A stretch of 64,000 nucleotides of DNA from Streptomyces sp. DG2A-72 (lineage in GTDB: Bacteria; Actinomycetota; Actinomycetes; Streptomycetales; Streptomycetaceae), in assembly GCF_030499575.1 (NCBI RefSeq), contig NZ_JASTLC010000001.1, forward strand, positions 3,186,001 through 3,250,000, given 5' to 3'. The first letter of the stretch is position 1; each line of letters starts with the position of its first letter. Positions 9,201 to 16,827 of this stretch are shown here, piece by piece. Both the position numbers and the translations under genes were made by a program. Under the pieces are notes generated by a model. The model made no database searches, had not been told where the DNA came from, and saw only the letters and a list, made by a program, of their open reading frames with translations.

Positions 9201-10657
9201 GCCCTCTCCTGAGAGCGTATGAGACGGCGATCAGGTTTCGCTGTGCGGCAGGACAGGATCTCGAAACGGCCCTGCGGATCTGTAACCAAGGGCGTGCCAT
9301 CGCCGAGAGCCTGGAGAAGACCAACCAGGAGTTCGTAGGGGATCTCGGCTTCAGGCTCCGGATGGCGGACACCGATCTCGGCCTCAAGTTCACCCGGGCG
9401 ATGAAACAGACGATCGAGATCCTGATCGACCAGGCCCGGGGTCGCCTGCATAGGGACAGGGACCCTGACGACTGGCAGACAGCGCCGCCGATCATGTTCG
9501 ACGGAACCTCCGTGGATCCGGCGACGCTCGACGGACTGGAGGAACTCAAGCAGAGCATGGAGGAGGGCGACAAGATCCACGTCTATACCGACAACCGCCT
9601 GCTTCCACCGCGCCTCGAAGAACTCGTGCGGTTCATCCGATCGGAGCCGGCGATCGGGTTCGGGATGCTCGCGGCTCCGCCGAACGAGAGACTCGGAGCC
9701 TGTCTCCGGGCCCTGCCCAGCGTCGCGGAGGCCCTCCAGGCCAACGTCGTCGACAGCTCGGGCCAGGAACAGCTTGACGATTTCCTCGCGATCCACGGAT
9801 ACCTCTCGCGCCTGGATCCGGACGACCGGGCGCACTGGGGATCCTTCAAGCTGGCGGTGGGCGCCCTCGGCATGCTCGGCGGGTCGGCCGTGAGGCTCGG
9901 GGCGCAGTCCGAGATCTTCCGTGCCATCGTTCCCGGAATTCTCCGCTACACGTATCTGGCCGGTGACCATCTGGCCGGGCTCACCACCGGATGGTTCATC
10001 AAGAGCGTGTGGGACGCTTTCGATCCCGATGATCCGAACTCCATCGGTCCCGATGATCCCGACTTCATCGCGCTGAACGATCGGTTCGCCGGGAACGTGT
10101 ACGTCTCCGGTGATCACGGGCGTGCCCTGGCCCTCTGGAAGGACGTGGTCCACCGGCGCGAACGGGTGCTCGGGCCGGATCATCAGCGCACCATCGTCGC
10201 CACCGGCAACCTCGCCGGCTGCCTCGTCGCGTTCGACGAATTCGATCAGGCGGAGGATCTCTACGAGTCGGCCATCGAACGGGGCAGACGAGTCCTGGAG
10301 CTAGATCATCCCGACGTACTGCGGTTGCGGAGCAACCAGGCCGGGCTGCTTTTCAGACGCGGACGATACGACGAGGCGCTGCTGCGGCAGCAGGACCTGT
10401 TGCAGAGATACAAGAACATCCTCGGCGCCGACCACCAGGAATCACTCGGCGCCGCGGGCGATCTGGCCCTCACCTTGCTGGAGCTCAAGCGATACGCACA
10501 TGCGCAGGTTCTGGCAGAGGACACCCTGGAGCGGGCCCAGCGGATATTCGGGGTGGACGATCCGCGAACGCGGCGATACGAGGCGCGCCTCGAACAGATC
10601 AATGAAGCACTCGAAGCCTACGAGGACGACGCGGAAGACGAGGACGACGAGGACTGA
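6251..10657 (+). CDS. Trypsin-like protease / STAND P-loop NTPase / TPR protein
   Basis: A 1468-aa multidomain cytoplasmic protein. Residues 1-210 form a trypsin-fold protease with an apparently complete triad: H43 in LTARHIV, D88 in LDAAL and S174 in WGGISGAG. Residues 290-560 form a P-loop NTPase with Walker A GPAGVGKS (303-310) and Walker B HFIVFDYAE (around D353), as in STAND/NACHT-type switches. Most of the rest is helical repeat; TPR-like units are clear around 750-1050 and at 1340-1450 (GNLAGCLVAFDEFDQAEDLY and following). The tail is very acidic. The architecture matches predicted NTP-dependent conflict systems, in which a repeat sensor controls an NTPase that triggers the protease, perhaps to kill or arrest an infected cell. 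That role is inference. ATG at 6263 is an alternative start. Confidence 0.85.
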   Translation: MTTEMAENLAARVAKIRFETADGRVFLGSGFLLARGLVLTARHIVTKASEYDADGRVPARRFTVKLEGSASSAAAVTEIVPLEADGLDAALLIVPDLDEPRGTATLGGTHHGVQTLENCRIIGYPVAGVESGSTSPRPIVVRVNLAPVVDDDTAIEIQVIDPRPRADEDWGGISGAGVIGPGGHLLGIVTSVPTQWDGRLRGVSIAAVQSAARQRAANALEPLQRLPLVDLSARPSLFGTESWAGDPPRLPDTDASLFAFVNYRYRQVEFVNDGPSGAVLDSIVDWANDLPQRPDIRIGRLTGPAGVGKSRIAAEACRRLTRDRRTMWQAGFADYDKLAGTHSFVTPHFIVFDYAEHQHDMLGMFIENLYAQAINDGHLGASIRLLVITRSEEAWPGELRTRTADLPSLLTGSFDLTTQAFDEQDVRERHAEAAYRSFSKAVGGPDAPRELPAEEVRRIAEYDRPLLVHVAALLAASGRAVPISAADDSARLVLDTLIDVEVDRLARSSTAHTDGASALADRGRAKQALCVMTLTAPTVQDLVELLESTPAFEGEPERTRSDVANALHRRYPAAAVADGAPGALLAPIEPDLIASHLLATTEGRAALVERLVVSRAVAAHPAYLARLLNTLALATDDYPEVSDDLRAHLGQSLAQLVGSADASQSLSELLQAHLRRLVDVAVELAGRQDLRAARQLTTALGLPYLTGADVINEAAYHAHYTVPHPHEALDGLGAALAARGVDYRAASGEPEDVYAVYLNYGNRLRYLGEATRALDAVRTGIDYLERAVKSGRRDRRETLAAALHNLAGALSAADEYEEALRTAGRAVDLLTELAAEDRGKHLHFLSLAQGQYSAELRRAERAPEALTVSRQAFQGYEELAHWGHKAYRAYLPYMTQITAGLADALARNDEPNESLMLHQYSAFLAEELVDQDRAASLSELAAQTNGLAVSYYVLGRMDDAVAANSRTVAVYEELVEDDKERYLRPLLRAYETAIRFRCAAGQDLETALRICNQGRAIAESLEKTNQEFVGDLGFRLRMADTDLGLKFTRAMKQTIEILIDQARGRLHRDRDPDDWQTAPPIMFDGTSVDPATLDGLEELKQSMEEGDKIHVYTDNRLLPPRLEELVRFIRSEPAIGFGMLAAPPNERLGACLRALPSVAEALQANVVDSSGQEQLDDFLAIHGYLSRLDPDDRAHWGSFKLAVGALGMLGGSAVRLGAQSEIFRAIVPGILRYTYLAGDHLAGLTTGWFIKSVWDAFDPDDPNSIGPDDPDFIALNDRFAGNVYVSGDHGRALALWKDVVHRRERVLGPDHQRTIVATGNLAGCLVAFDEFDQAEDLYESAIERGRRVLELDHPDVLRLRSNQAGLLFRRGRYDEALLRQQDLLQRYKNILGADHQESLGAAGDLALTLLELKRYAHAQVLAEDTLERAQRIFGVDDPRTRRYEARLEQINEALEAYEDDAEDEDDED

Positions 10658-10674
10658 GCGGCTACATCCGGACC

Positions 10675-11006
10675 GGCGACCCGTCGGGAACTCCGTCGGC
10701 GTGCATCCGGTCGGCCCGCGGAGTTCCCGGTCGCTGTAGCCGCATGCCTCGCTGATCAGGCTGAGCCGGGAGTCGGTCGAGGTGAGCAGGTGCGTGGTGC
10801 GCCGGAAGCGCAGGACGCGGGCCATCGCCTTCGGCGAGAGGCCGATCTGCTCGTTGAACCGCTTGTTCAGGTAGCTCCGGCTGACGTCCAGTTCGCGGGC
10901 TGGGTCGTTGATCCGTAATCGGCCCTGCGTGTGCTCGATGCGTTGCCAGGCGGGCGATCGCGGCATCCGGCCGGTGCGGGTCGGGTGAGAACCAAGCCGT
11001 CAGCAT
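10675..11006 (-). pseudogene. AraC-family regulator remnant
   Basis: The minus strand encodes MLTAWFSPDPHRPDAAIA and, after a frameshift, AWQRIEHTQGRLRIND followed by a recognisable AraC helix-turn-helix region (SRSYLNKRFNEQIGLSPKAM, RVLRFRRTTHLL, SEACGYSD, GCTPTEF). Between GYSD and GCTPTEF the usual five or so residues including the conserved HF are deleted. The ligand-binding part is absent. It closes the accessory insertion on its right side. Confidence 0.6.
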
Positions 11007-11051
11007 CAGAGGACCGGGGGGTGGACTCTTGTCCGGTTCGCGGTTGGGTCT

Positions 11052-11094
11052 TGGGGGCTGCCGCCCCCAGACCCCCGTTTCGGCCCGAAGGGCC
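11052..11094 (-). terminator. Tandem hairpins downstream of uppS
   Basis: Two adjacent hairpins, TGGGGGC/GCCCCCA (11052-11058 with 11063-11069) and GGCCC/GGGCC around a GAA loop (11082-11094), follow the uppS stop on the minus strand. The sequence looks like the GC-hairpin repeat that recurs behind many Streptomyces genes. There is no U-tract. Confidence 0.55.
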
Positions 11095-11100
11095 TCGTCC

Positions 11101-11958
11101 TCAAACTCCCCCAGACGGGCTGGGTGGTTCCTGCCGTCCCTTCATCGCCAGCAGCTCTTCGTTGGGAATCGCCCCGCCGAACCGCCGGTCGCGCGAGGCG
11201 AACTCCATGCACGCGCGCCACAGGTCACGCCGGTCGAAGTCCGGCCAGAGGACGTCCTGGAAGACCATCTCGGCGTAGGCGCTCTGCCAGAGCAGGTAGT
11301 TGGAGGTGCGCTGCTCGCCGCTGGGCCGCAGGAAGAGGTCCACGTCCGGCATGTCCGGGTAGTACATGTACTTCGCGAAGGTCTTCTCGTTGACCTTGGA
11401 CGGGTCGAGCCGCCCGGCCTTCACATCCTCCGCCAGCGCCTGCGCGGCGTCGGCGATCTCGGCCCGCCCGCCGTAGTTCATGCAGAAGTACAGGGTCAGC
11501 TTGTCGTTGTCCTTGGTCTGCTCCTGGGCGATCTGGAGCTCCTTGGCGACCGACTTCCACAGCTTGGGCATCCGCCCCACCCAGCGCACCCGCACGCCCA
11601 GTTCGTCGAGCTGGTCGCGGGACTTGCGGATGAAGTCGCGGTTGAAGTTCATCAGGAAGCGCACCTCGTCGGGCGAGCGCTTCCAGTTCTCGGTGGAGAA
11701 GGCGTAGAGCGAGATCGCTCCGACGCCCATCTCGATCGAGCCCTGCAGCACGTCGAGCACACGCTCGGCACCGACCTTGTGGCCTTCCGTGCGCGGCAGC
11801 CCGCGCTCCTTGGCCCAGCGTCCGTTCCCGTCCATGACGATCGCCACATGGCGGGGGATCAGCTCGCCCGGGAGCTTCGGCGCGCGGGCACCGGACGGGT
11901 GCGGCTCCGGCGTCTTGTACTCGCGGCGTTGGCGCCCCAGGAACCCGCGTACGGCCAT
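11101..11958 (-). CDS. uppS: Isoprenyl transferase (undecaprenyl diphosphate synthase type)
   Basis: Cis-prenyltransferase that elongates farnesyl diphosphate to the polyprenyl carrier lipid of peptidoglycan synthesis. The 285-aa product has the catalytic [14 protein letters not shown] motif with Asp43, the FSTENWKR segment, the substrate-binding stretch [15 protein letters not shown] and the C-terminal [19 protein letters not shown] and WPDF signatures. An N-terminal extension of about 35 residues is usual for actinomycete members. It follows recO by 34 bp and is probably co-transcribed with it. It is a core gene, normally next to zur in related genomes. Confidence 0.95.
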   Translation of the reverse strand: MAVRGFLGRQRREYKTPEPHPSGARAPKLPGELIPRHVAIVMDGNGRWAKERGLPRTEGHKVGAERVLDVLQGSIEMGVGAISLYAFSTENWKRSPDEVRFLMNFNRDFIRKSRDQLDELGVRVRWVGRMPKLWKSVAKELQIAQEQTKDNDKLTLYFCMNYGGRAEIADAAQALAEDVKAGRLDPSKVNEKTFAKYMYYPDMPDVDLFLRPSGEQRTSNYLLWQSAYAEMVFQDVLWPDFDRRDLWRACMEFASRDRRFGGAIPNEELLAMKGRQEPPSPSGGV

Positions 11959-11992
11959 GTGTTTCTCGTCTCCTCGCTCCGTGCGTGTTTCG

Positions 11993-12739
11993 CTACTTCT
12001 CTACGTACCTGAGTGAGCGCAGTCCGCGCTCCAGGTGCCAGTGCAGGTAGGCGGAGACCAGCCCGCTGCCCTCCCGCACATACCGCGGCTCGCACGCGTC
12101 CGCGGTCTCCCAGTCTCCCGTAAGCAGCGCGCCGAGGAGTTCCAGGGTCTGCGGCGAGGGTACGACGCTCCCGCCCACCCGGCAGTCGCCGCAGACGGAG
12201 CCTCCGGAGGCCACGGAGAAGAACCGGTTCGGCCCGGGCAGCCCGCACTTCGCGCAGTCGCCGAAGCTGGGCGCGTACCCGTTGACGGCGAGCGAGCGGA
12301 GCAGGAAGGCGTCCAGGACGAGATGGGGGGCGTGCTCGCCCCGGGCGAGCGTGCGCAGGGCGCCGACGAGCAGCAGATACTGCTGGACCGCCGGCTCACC
12401 CTCGTGGTCGGTGAAGCGCTCGGCGGTCTCCAGCATGGCCGTCCCGGCGGTGTAGCGGGCGTAGTCGCTCACGATCCCGCCACCGTACGGAGCGATGGTC
12501 TCACTCTGCGTGCAAAGCGGCAGCCCGCGCCCGACCAGCTCGCTCCCCCGCGCGAAGAACTGCACATCCACATGGGAGAAGGGTTCGAGCCGCGCCCCGA
12601 ACTTCGACTTCGTCCGCCGCACCCCCCGGGCCACGGCGCGTACCCGCCCGTGACCGCGGGTGAGCAGGGTGATGATGCGGTCGGCTTCCCCGAGCTTTTG
12701 CGTCCGCAAGACGATGCCGTCGTCCCGGAAGAGACTCAT
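11993..12739 (-). CDS. recO: DNA repair protein RecO
   Basis: Mediator of RecA loading in the RecFOR recombinational repair pathway. The 248-aa protein shows the N-terminal OB fold ([40 protein letters not shown]), the helical domain with [14 protein letters not shown] and a four-cysteine zinc site (CAKCGLPGP and CGDCR). ATG at 12739 is preferred because the homologous N-terminus begins there. A second, diverged copy of the first 22 codons lies just upstream, and its short reading frame ends in TGA overlapping the recO ATG (ATGA). Translation of recO may therefore be coupled to that fragment. Confidence 0.95.
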   Translation of the reverse strand: MSLFRDDGIVLRTQKLGEADRIITLLTRGHGRVRAVARGVRRTKSKFGARLEPFSHVDVQFFARGSELVGRGLPLCTQSETIAPYGGGIVSDYARYTAGTAMLETAERFTDHEGEPAVQQYLLLVGALRTLARGEHAPHLVLDAFLLRSLAVNGYAPSFGDCAKCGLPGPNRFFSVASGGSVCGDCRVGGSVVPSPQTLELLGALLTGDWETADACEPRYVREGSGLVSAYLHWHLERGLRSLRYVEK

Positions 12740-12867
12740 CGCGCACCCCCGCGGGTTTCCGGCCGGGGATCCGGGGAGTGCCCCCCGGGCGAGCACAGCA
12801 TGATCCGGTCCGCCTCGCCCAGCTTCTGGGTGCGCAGGACGATGCCGTCGTCGCGGAACAGACTCAT
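12736..12867 (-). pseudogene. Duplicated recO 5' fragment (43 codons)
   Basis: Codons 1-22 encode exactly the first 22 residues of RecO, but differ from the intact gene at 11 codons, all synonymously. After residue 22 the sequence diverges and reads an unrelated 21-residue tail before a TGA that overlaps the recO start. The pattern fits a remnant of a diverged recO allele left by recombination, not a fresh tandem duplication. Whether the 43-aa peptide is made is unknown. Confidence 0.7.
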
Positions 12868-12895
12868 GAGGCCATTCTCGCAGTCACACCCGCTT

Positions 12896-13111
12896 TCAAG
12901 GGACCTCACCCCGACTGCGGGCATTGGCGTACGCCGTCGCCGCGCTGAGCCGCTCGGCCGGGGTGGCCCGGCGCACCGCGCCCGGCTCCGCGTCCCACTC
13001 CCTGCCGCCGCCGTACGGTCTCAGCTGGACATAGGGCCCCTCATGCCCCATGACGATGCCGAGCCTCCCGTTGCGGGTGTCCACGACATACGACCCGACC
13101 GGCGGCCTCAC
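12896..13111 (-). CDS. Small protein of unknown function (71 aa)
   Basis: Begins with GTG at 13111, overlapping the stop of the upstream small gene by four bases (GTGA), and reads VRPPVGSYVVDTRNGRLGIVMGHEGPYVQLRPYGG and onward. The N-terminal half looks like a short beta-rich barrel of the KOW/SH3 kind (a G-x-V-x-D---G-x-L-G-x-V-M pattern). Pairs like this are common next to XRE-DUF5753 genes in Streptomyces, but I know of no assigned function. Confidence 0.6.
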   Translation of the reverse strand: MRPPVGSYVVDTRNGRLGIVMGHEGPYVQLRPYGGGREWDAEPGAVRRATPAERLSAATAYANARSRGEVP

Positions 13112-13314
13112 CGCAGAACCGCCGTGAGTCGCTGCGCGGCCTCGACGGAACAGCGGCCCAATTCGACGAGCGGACAGGGCGCCTCCCGCGCAAGACTTGC
13201 CGGGTCGATCCGCAGGGACGGCAGAATGATTCCTGCGTTTTTCAATGCTGCCCGCAATTCCTTCACTGCTTCCTCCGCCTCTTCGACGCAGAGCGCCGAG
13301 TGCTGTGCCTTCAC
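13108..13314 (-). CDS. Small helical protein of unknown function (68 aa)
   Basis: Starts with GTG at 13314 behind a good GGGAGGGG site. The sequence is mostly helical (CVEEAEEAVKELRAALKNAGI, then CPLVELGRCSVEAAQRLTAVL). It is divergent from the XRE regulator, with about 115 bp between them, and translationally coupled to the next small gene. It may be a partner of the regulator cassette. I do not recognise a function. Confidence 0.6.
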   Translation of the reverse strand: MKAQHSALCVEEAEEAVKELRAALKNAGIILPSLRIDPASLAREAPCPLVELGRCSVEAAQRLTAVLR

Positions 13315-13430
13315 GTGGTTCCCCTCCCTTTTCGGGTTTTACGCTTCGCATCTCAAGGGTGGCGCACCACATCTACACTCGGCAGGAGTCTCTGCTCTAC
13401 AAGTTCGGGGCAGCACAAGGGGGTTGAACT

Positions 13431-14264
13431 GTGGCCAACGGTTCACGTCAGGCGGCATGGGAGTTCTTCGGCACGGAACTGAAGAGGCACCGGGAGGACA
13501 GGGGGCTCACTCAGGTCGAGTTGGGGGCGCGCGTCTTCGTCTCGGGCGCCTATATCGGCCAGTTCGAGCAGGCGATTCGAAAGCCGCAGTTGGATATCGC
13601 CCAGCGGATTGATGAGGTGCTGCAAACCGACGGTATTTTCGAGCGGTTGTGCCGGAAGCTGATTGACGACAAGCGGTACGCGGATTACTTCGCGAGGGCG
13701 GCGGAGCTGGAGCGTCTGGCGACGAAGATCTGCACGTTCGCGCCGACGCTCGTGCCGGGCCTCCTGCAGACCGCCGCGTACACGCGGGCAGTGACGCTGG
13801 CGAGCAACCCCTTCGCCACCGACTCTCACATTGAGGAGAAGATCGCGGCGCGCATCGAGCGGGCGCAGATCCTGGCCGCCGCTACAGGGCCCGTGTATTG
13901 GGCGATCCTGCACGAACACGTGCTGCGCATTCCGGTCGGCAGCGCAGGCGAGATGGCCCAGCAGTTGGACCACATCGCAGCGCTGGTACGGCAGCGGAAG
14001 GTCCTGGTCCAGGTGCTCCCGACCTCTGTTGGTGCGTACCCCCTCATGGGCCGGATGGTGCAGCTCATGGAGTTCGAGGACGCACCGCCAACCGCCTATA
14101 CAGAGGCCGTGTATTCGGGGAACCTGCTGGACGATCCGGCCCTAGTGAAGCGCGTACAGGGGGCATACGATCTGCTCAGGGCCGCCGCGCTGCCGCCGGA
14201 GGCGTCCCTGGCCCTGATCGAATCGGTGGCGGAGGATCACAGACGATGCGCGAGTATGACCTGA
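13431..14264 (+). CDS. XRE-family regulator with DUF5753 domain
   Basis: A 277-aa DNA-binding protein starting with GTG at 13431. Residues about 15-70 form the helix-turn-helix (FGTELKRHREDRGLTQVELG, FVSGAYIGQFEQAIRKPQ). The rest matches DUF5753 (LVPGLLQTAAYTRAV, ARIERAQIL, PVYWAILHEHVLR, VQVLPTSVGAYPLMG), the putative ligand domain of the Scr1-type regulators abundant in Streptomyces. It overlaps the DUF397 gene behind it by 19 bp, the usual pairing, in which the DUF397 protein is thought to be a small partner. The target genes are not known. Confidence 0.9.
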   Translation: MANGSRQAAWEFFGTELKRHREDRGLTQVELGARVFVSGAYIGQFEQAIRKPQLDIAQRIDEVLQTDGIFERLCRKLIDDKRYADYFARAAELERLATKICTFAPTLVPGLLQTAAYTRAVTLASNPFATDSHIEEKIAARIERAQILAAATGPVYWAILHEHVLRIPVGSAGEMAQQLDHIAALVRQRKVLVQVLPTSVGAYPLMGRMVQLMEFEDAPPTAYTEAVYSGNLLDDPALVKRVQGAYDLLRAAALPPEASLALIESVAEDHRRCASMT

Positions 14265-14521
14265 GCAACGCACGCTGGCGCAAAAGCACATACAGCGACG
14301 ACAACGGCGGCGAGTGCGTCGAGGTCGCGCACGATTTCCCCGGCGCCGCCCGCTGGCGCAAAAGCACGTACAGCGACGGCAACGGCGGCAGCTGCGTCGA
14401 GGTAGCCGACGGAGTCCCCGGTGTCGTCCCCGTCCGTGACAGCAAAGTCCCCGAGGGCGGCCCCGTCCTCCTGATCGGCTCGGCTGCCTGGACGGAGTTC
14501 ATCCGCGCCGTGGCGAGGTGA
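14246..14521 (+). CDS. DUF397 protein with a duplicated motif
   Basis: A 91-aa protein starting with ATG at 14246. It carries two copies of the DUF397 core, ARWRKSTYSD-(D/G)-NGG-x-CVEVA, one after the other (about residues 9-28 and 36-55), followed by a single C-terminal half (VPVRDSKVPEGGPVLLI and AAWTEFIRAV). Most family members have one copy. It lies inside the 3' end of the XRE gene and is surely co-expressed with it. The duplicated nucleotide stretch is nearly identical, pointing to a recent tandem duplication. Confidence 0.85.
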   Translation: MREYDLSNARWRKSTYSDDNGGECVEVAHDFPGAARWRKSTYSDGNGGSCVEVADGVPGVVPVRDSKVPEGGPVLLIGSAAWTEFIRAVAR

Positions 14522-14536
14522 CCCCGGCGCCCCGCG

Positions 14537-14755
14537 TCAGCCGACCTTGCGCTCGGCCACCATGCGCTGAGCACCGTCGAGAAAGGCTTCGCGACCACCC
14601 GACAGCTCTTCTGCCCGCTCACGGTGCCGGAATCGCCTCGTCGGACCAGGCGCTCCAGTTCCCGGCGTTGTCTCCTGCGACCAAGAGAATCGCCGAACGC
14701 CACGGGTCGAACATGAACAGGACACGCACCTCGCTCCGGGGGCGCAGGGCGCCGA
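14537..14755 (-). pseudogene. RelE/HigB-like toxin remnant (Gp49 type), truncated and frameshifted
   Basis: The minus strand reads LGALRPRSEVRVLFMFDPWRSAILLVAGDNAGNWSAW, which matches the core of Gp49-like RelE/HigB toxins (RSEVR-LFVFDP-W-AILLVAGDK-G-W). A frameshift follows SDEAIP, after which a helical tail (RERAEELSGG and onward) continues in another frame. The N-terminal third is missing and the fragment abuts the cobalamin riboswitch. No cognate antitoxin is recognisable beside it. Confidence 0.55.
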
Positions 14756-14774
14756 GGTCGAGCGATGACCGGTT

Positions 14775-14900
14775 TGCTACGCTCCCCCCGCGTCCCGTGG
14801 GGGAAGTCCGGTGAGAGTCCGGCGCTGACCCGCAACGGTAAGCGTGGCCGGCCCCGGTGGACGGTTCGCGCGAGCCCGATCACCCGCGGTTCGTGACCCT
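14775..14900 (+). promoter_or_regulatory. Cobalamin (B12) riboswitch
   Basis: The conserved core is readable: GGGAAGTCCGGTGAGAGTCC, then GGCGCTGACCCGCAACGGTAAGC (about 14800-14842), followed by the downstream box around GAGCCCGATCACC (about 14871-14883). It lies about 110 bp before the permease start, so adenosylcobalamin binding should repress the transporter operon. The exact ends are approximate. Confidence 0.85.
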
Positions 14901-15005
14901 GTGACTGCTCGCCGTGGACTGCGGGAAGGGGATCGCGCGGTTCGGCCGTGCGGGCCGTCTCCTTGCTCTCGTTCATCAGGCGGCCCGAGGCGAAGGACGC
15001 CGATC

Positions 15006-16046
15006 GTGCGCCGAATACCCGTCGTGCCGCTGGCTCTTGGGCTGGGGCTGCTGCTCGCCCTGTCCTTGCTGTGCGGGGTGGGCCTCGGCGCCGCCGGGCT
15101 CGGCTGGGCCGACGTCTTCCGGTTCCTGTGGGCGGGGACCGGTGGCGGGACCGTCAACGCCGATGACGTCGCCGCGTACACCATCGTCTGGGAGATCCGG
15201 CTGCCCCGCGTCGTCCTCGCCGCCGTCGTCGGGGCCGGGCTCGCCGCCGTCGGGGTCGCCGTGCAGGCCATGGTGCGTAACGCCCTTGCGGATCCGTTCG
15301 TGCTGGGGATTTCGTCCGGTGCCGCTGTGGGGGCCAATGCCGTCATCCTGCTGGGTGCCTTCGCGGGGCTCGGGATGTGGGCTCTGTCCATATCCGCATT
15401 CGGGTCCGCGCTCGCCGCCATGGCGATCGTGTACGCCGTTGCCCGGTCCGGAACGCACGGGCTCACCCCGCTGCGGCTGATCCTGACCGGGACGGCTCTG
15501 GCGTACGGCTTCGAGGCCGTGACCACGGTGATGGTCTTCGGCGCCGCCCGCGGCGAGGCCGCCAGGTCCGCGATGATGTGGCTGCTCGGGAGTCTGGGCG
15601 GGGCGACCTGGGAGAAGGTGCCGATCGCCGCCGTGACCGTAGCGGCCGGGTGGGCATGGCTTGCCCGCCGCGCGGAGTCGCTGAACGCCCTGGCCATGGG
15701 CGACGAGACCGCCACGGCGCTCGGTGTACAACCGGCCCGGCTGCGGCGGGAGTTGTTCCTCGTCACCGCCGCCGTGACCGGGACCGTCGTCGCCGTCAGC
15801 GGGGCCATCGGGTTCGTCGGTCTGATGGTGCCGCACGTCGTACGGATGCTCGTCGGTGCCGATCACCGGCGCGTGCTGGTCGTGGCTCCCCTCGCCGGGG
15901 CCGTCCTGCTCGTTTGGGCGGATGTGCTGTCGCGGTTGTTGCTCGCCCCGGCCGAACTGCCGGTCGGGGTCATCACCGCCGTCGTCGGGGTGCCCGCCTT
16001 CCTGCTGCTGATGCGGCGTGGCGGCTACGCATTCGGAGGTCGTTGA
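15006..16046 (+). CDS. BtuC/FecCD-type ABC transporter permease, probably cobalamin
   Basis: A 346-aa inner-membrane subunit with about ten membrane helices. FecCD-family signatures are IRLPRVVLAAVVGAGLAAVGVAVQ, ADPFVLGISSGAAVGA, the GTALAYGFEAVTTVMVF region, WLLGSLGGATWE and the C-terminal GFVGLMVPHVVRMLVGADHRR and LPVGVITAVVGVPAF. The family also imports iron-siderophores; the riboswitch upstream argues for a corrinoid. The start is GTG at 15006 after GAAGGACGCCGATC. The stop is one base before the ATPase start. Confidence 0.9.
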   Translation: MRRIPVVPLALGLGLLLALSLLCGVGLGAAGLGWADVFRFLWAGTGGGTVNADDVAAYTIVWEIRLPRVVLAAVVGAGLAAVGVAVQAMVRNALADPFVLGISSGAAVGANAVILLGAFAGLGMWALSISAFGSALAAMAIVYAVARSGTHGLTPLRLILTGTALAYGFEAVTTVMVFGAARGEAARSAMMWLLGSLGGATWEKVPIAAVTVAAGWAWLARRAESLNALAMGDETATALGVQPARLRRELFLVTAAVTGTVVAVSGAIGFVGLMVPHVVRMLVGADHRRVLVVAPLAGAVLLVWADVLSRLLLAPAELPVGVITAVVGVPAFLLLMRRGGYAFGGR

Positions 16047-16047
16047 G

Positions 16048-16815
16048 ATGCGGCTCGACGTCGAGGACGTGTCCGTCGCCGCCGGTGCGGTCCGGCTGGT
16101 CGACGATCTGCGGCTCAGCGTGGACAGCGGGGCGTTCGTGGGGCTCGTCGGGCCCAACGGGAGTGGAAAGTCGACCCTGTTGCGGTGCGTGTACCGGGCC
16201 CTGCGGCCGAGCGGCGGTGCCGTGCGGCTCGACGGTGACGACGTGCACGCGATGAATCCGCGGGCCGTCGCGCGGGTGCTGGCCGCGCTGCCGCAGGAGT
16301 CGTCGTCCGAGTTCGACTTCACCGTCGCCGAGGTCGTCGGGATGGGACGGCTGCCGCATCACGGACGGACGGCCGCCGACGACCGGACCATCTGCGCCGA
16401 GGCCATGGATCTGACCGGGGTCACCCAGCTCGCCGGCCGCGGGTTCCTGTCCCTCTCCGGCGGTGAGAAGCAGCGCGTCCTCATCGCCCGGGCCCTCGCC
16501 CAGCAGCCCCGTGTCCTCGTCCTCGACGAACCCACCAACCACCTCGACATCGCACACCAGTTGGAGGTGCTGTCCCTGGTCCGGGCGAGCGGCCTGACCG
16601 CGCTCGCCGCGCTGCACGACCTCAACCTCGCCGCCGCACACTGCGATCTGCTGTACGTGATTCAGGACGGTCGGATCGTCGCGTCCGGCGTGCCACATGA
16701 CGTACTCCGACCCGCCCTGCTCGCCGAGGTGTTCGGCGTACGCGCCCATCCCGTACGGCATCCGGAGACGGGCGCCGTGCAGTTGCTCTTCGACCTTCTC
16801 CCGCCGCCGGATTAA
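16048..16815 (+). CDS. BtuD/FecE-type ABC transporter ATP-binding protein, probably cobalamin
   Basis: A 255-aa ATPase with Walker A GPNGSGKST (35-43), Q-loop PQESSS, signature LSGGEKQRVL and Walker B VLVLDEPTNHLD, all typical of the iron-chelate/B12 importer group. ATG at 16048 lies one base after the permease stop and gives the right N-terminus; an upstream in-frame start at 16018 would overlap the permease needlessly. It forms one operon with permease and binding protein under the riboswitch. Confidence 0.92.
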   Translation: MRLDVEDVSVAAGAVRLVDDLRLSVDSGAFVGLVGPNGSGKSTLLRCVYRALRPSGGAVRLDGDDVHAMNPRAVARVLAALPQESSSEFDFTVAEVVGMGRLPHHGRTAADDRTICAEAMDLTGVTQLAGRGFLSLSGGEKQRVLIARALAQQPRVLVLDEPTNHLDIAHQLEVLSLVRASGLTALAALHDLNLAAAHCDLLYVIQDGRIVASGVPHDVLRPALLAEVFGVRAHPVRHPETGAVQLLFDLLPPPD

Positions 16816-16827
16816 GGAACTCCCTGC

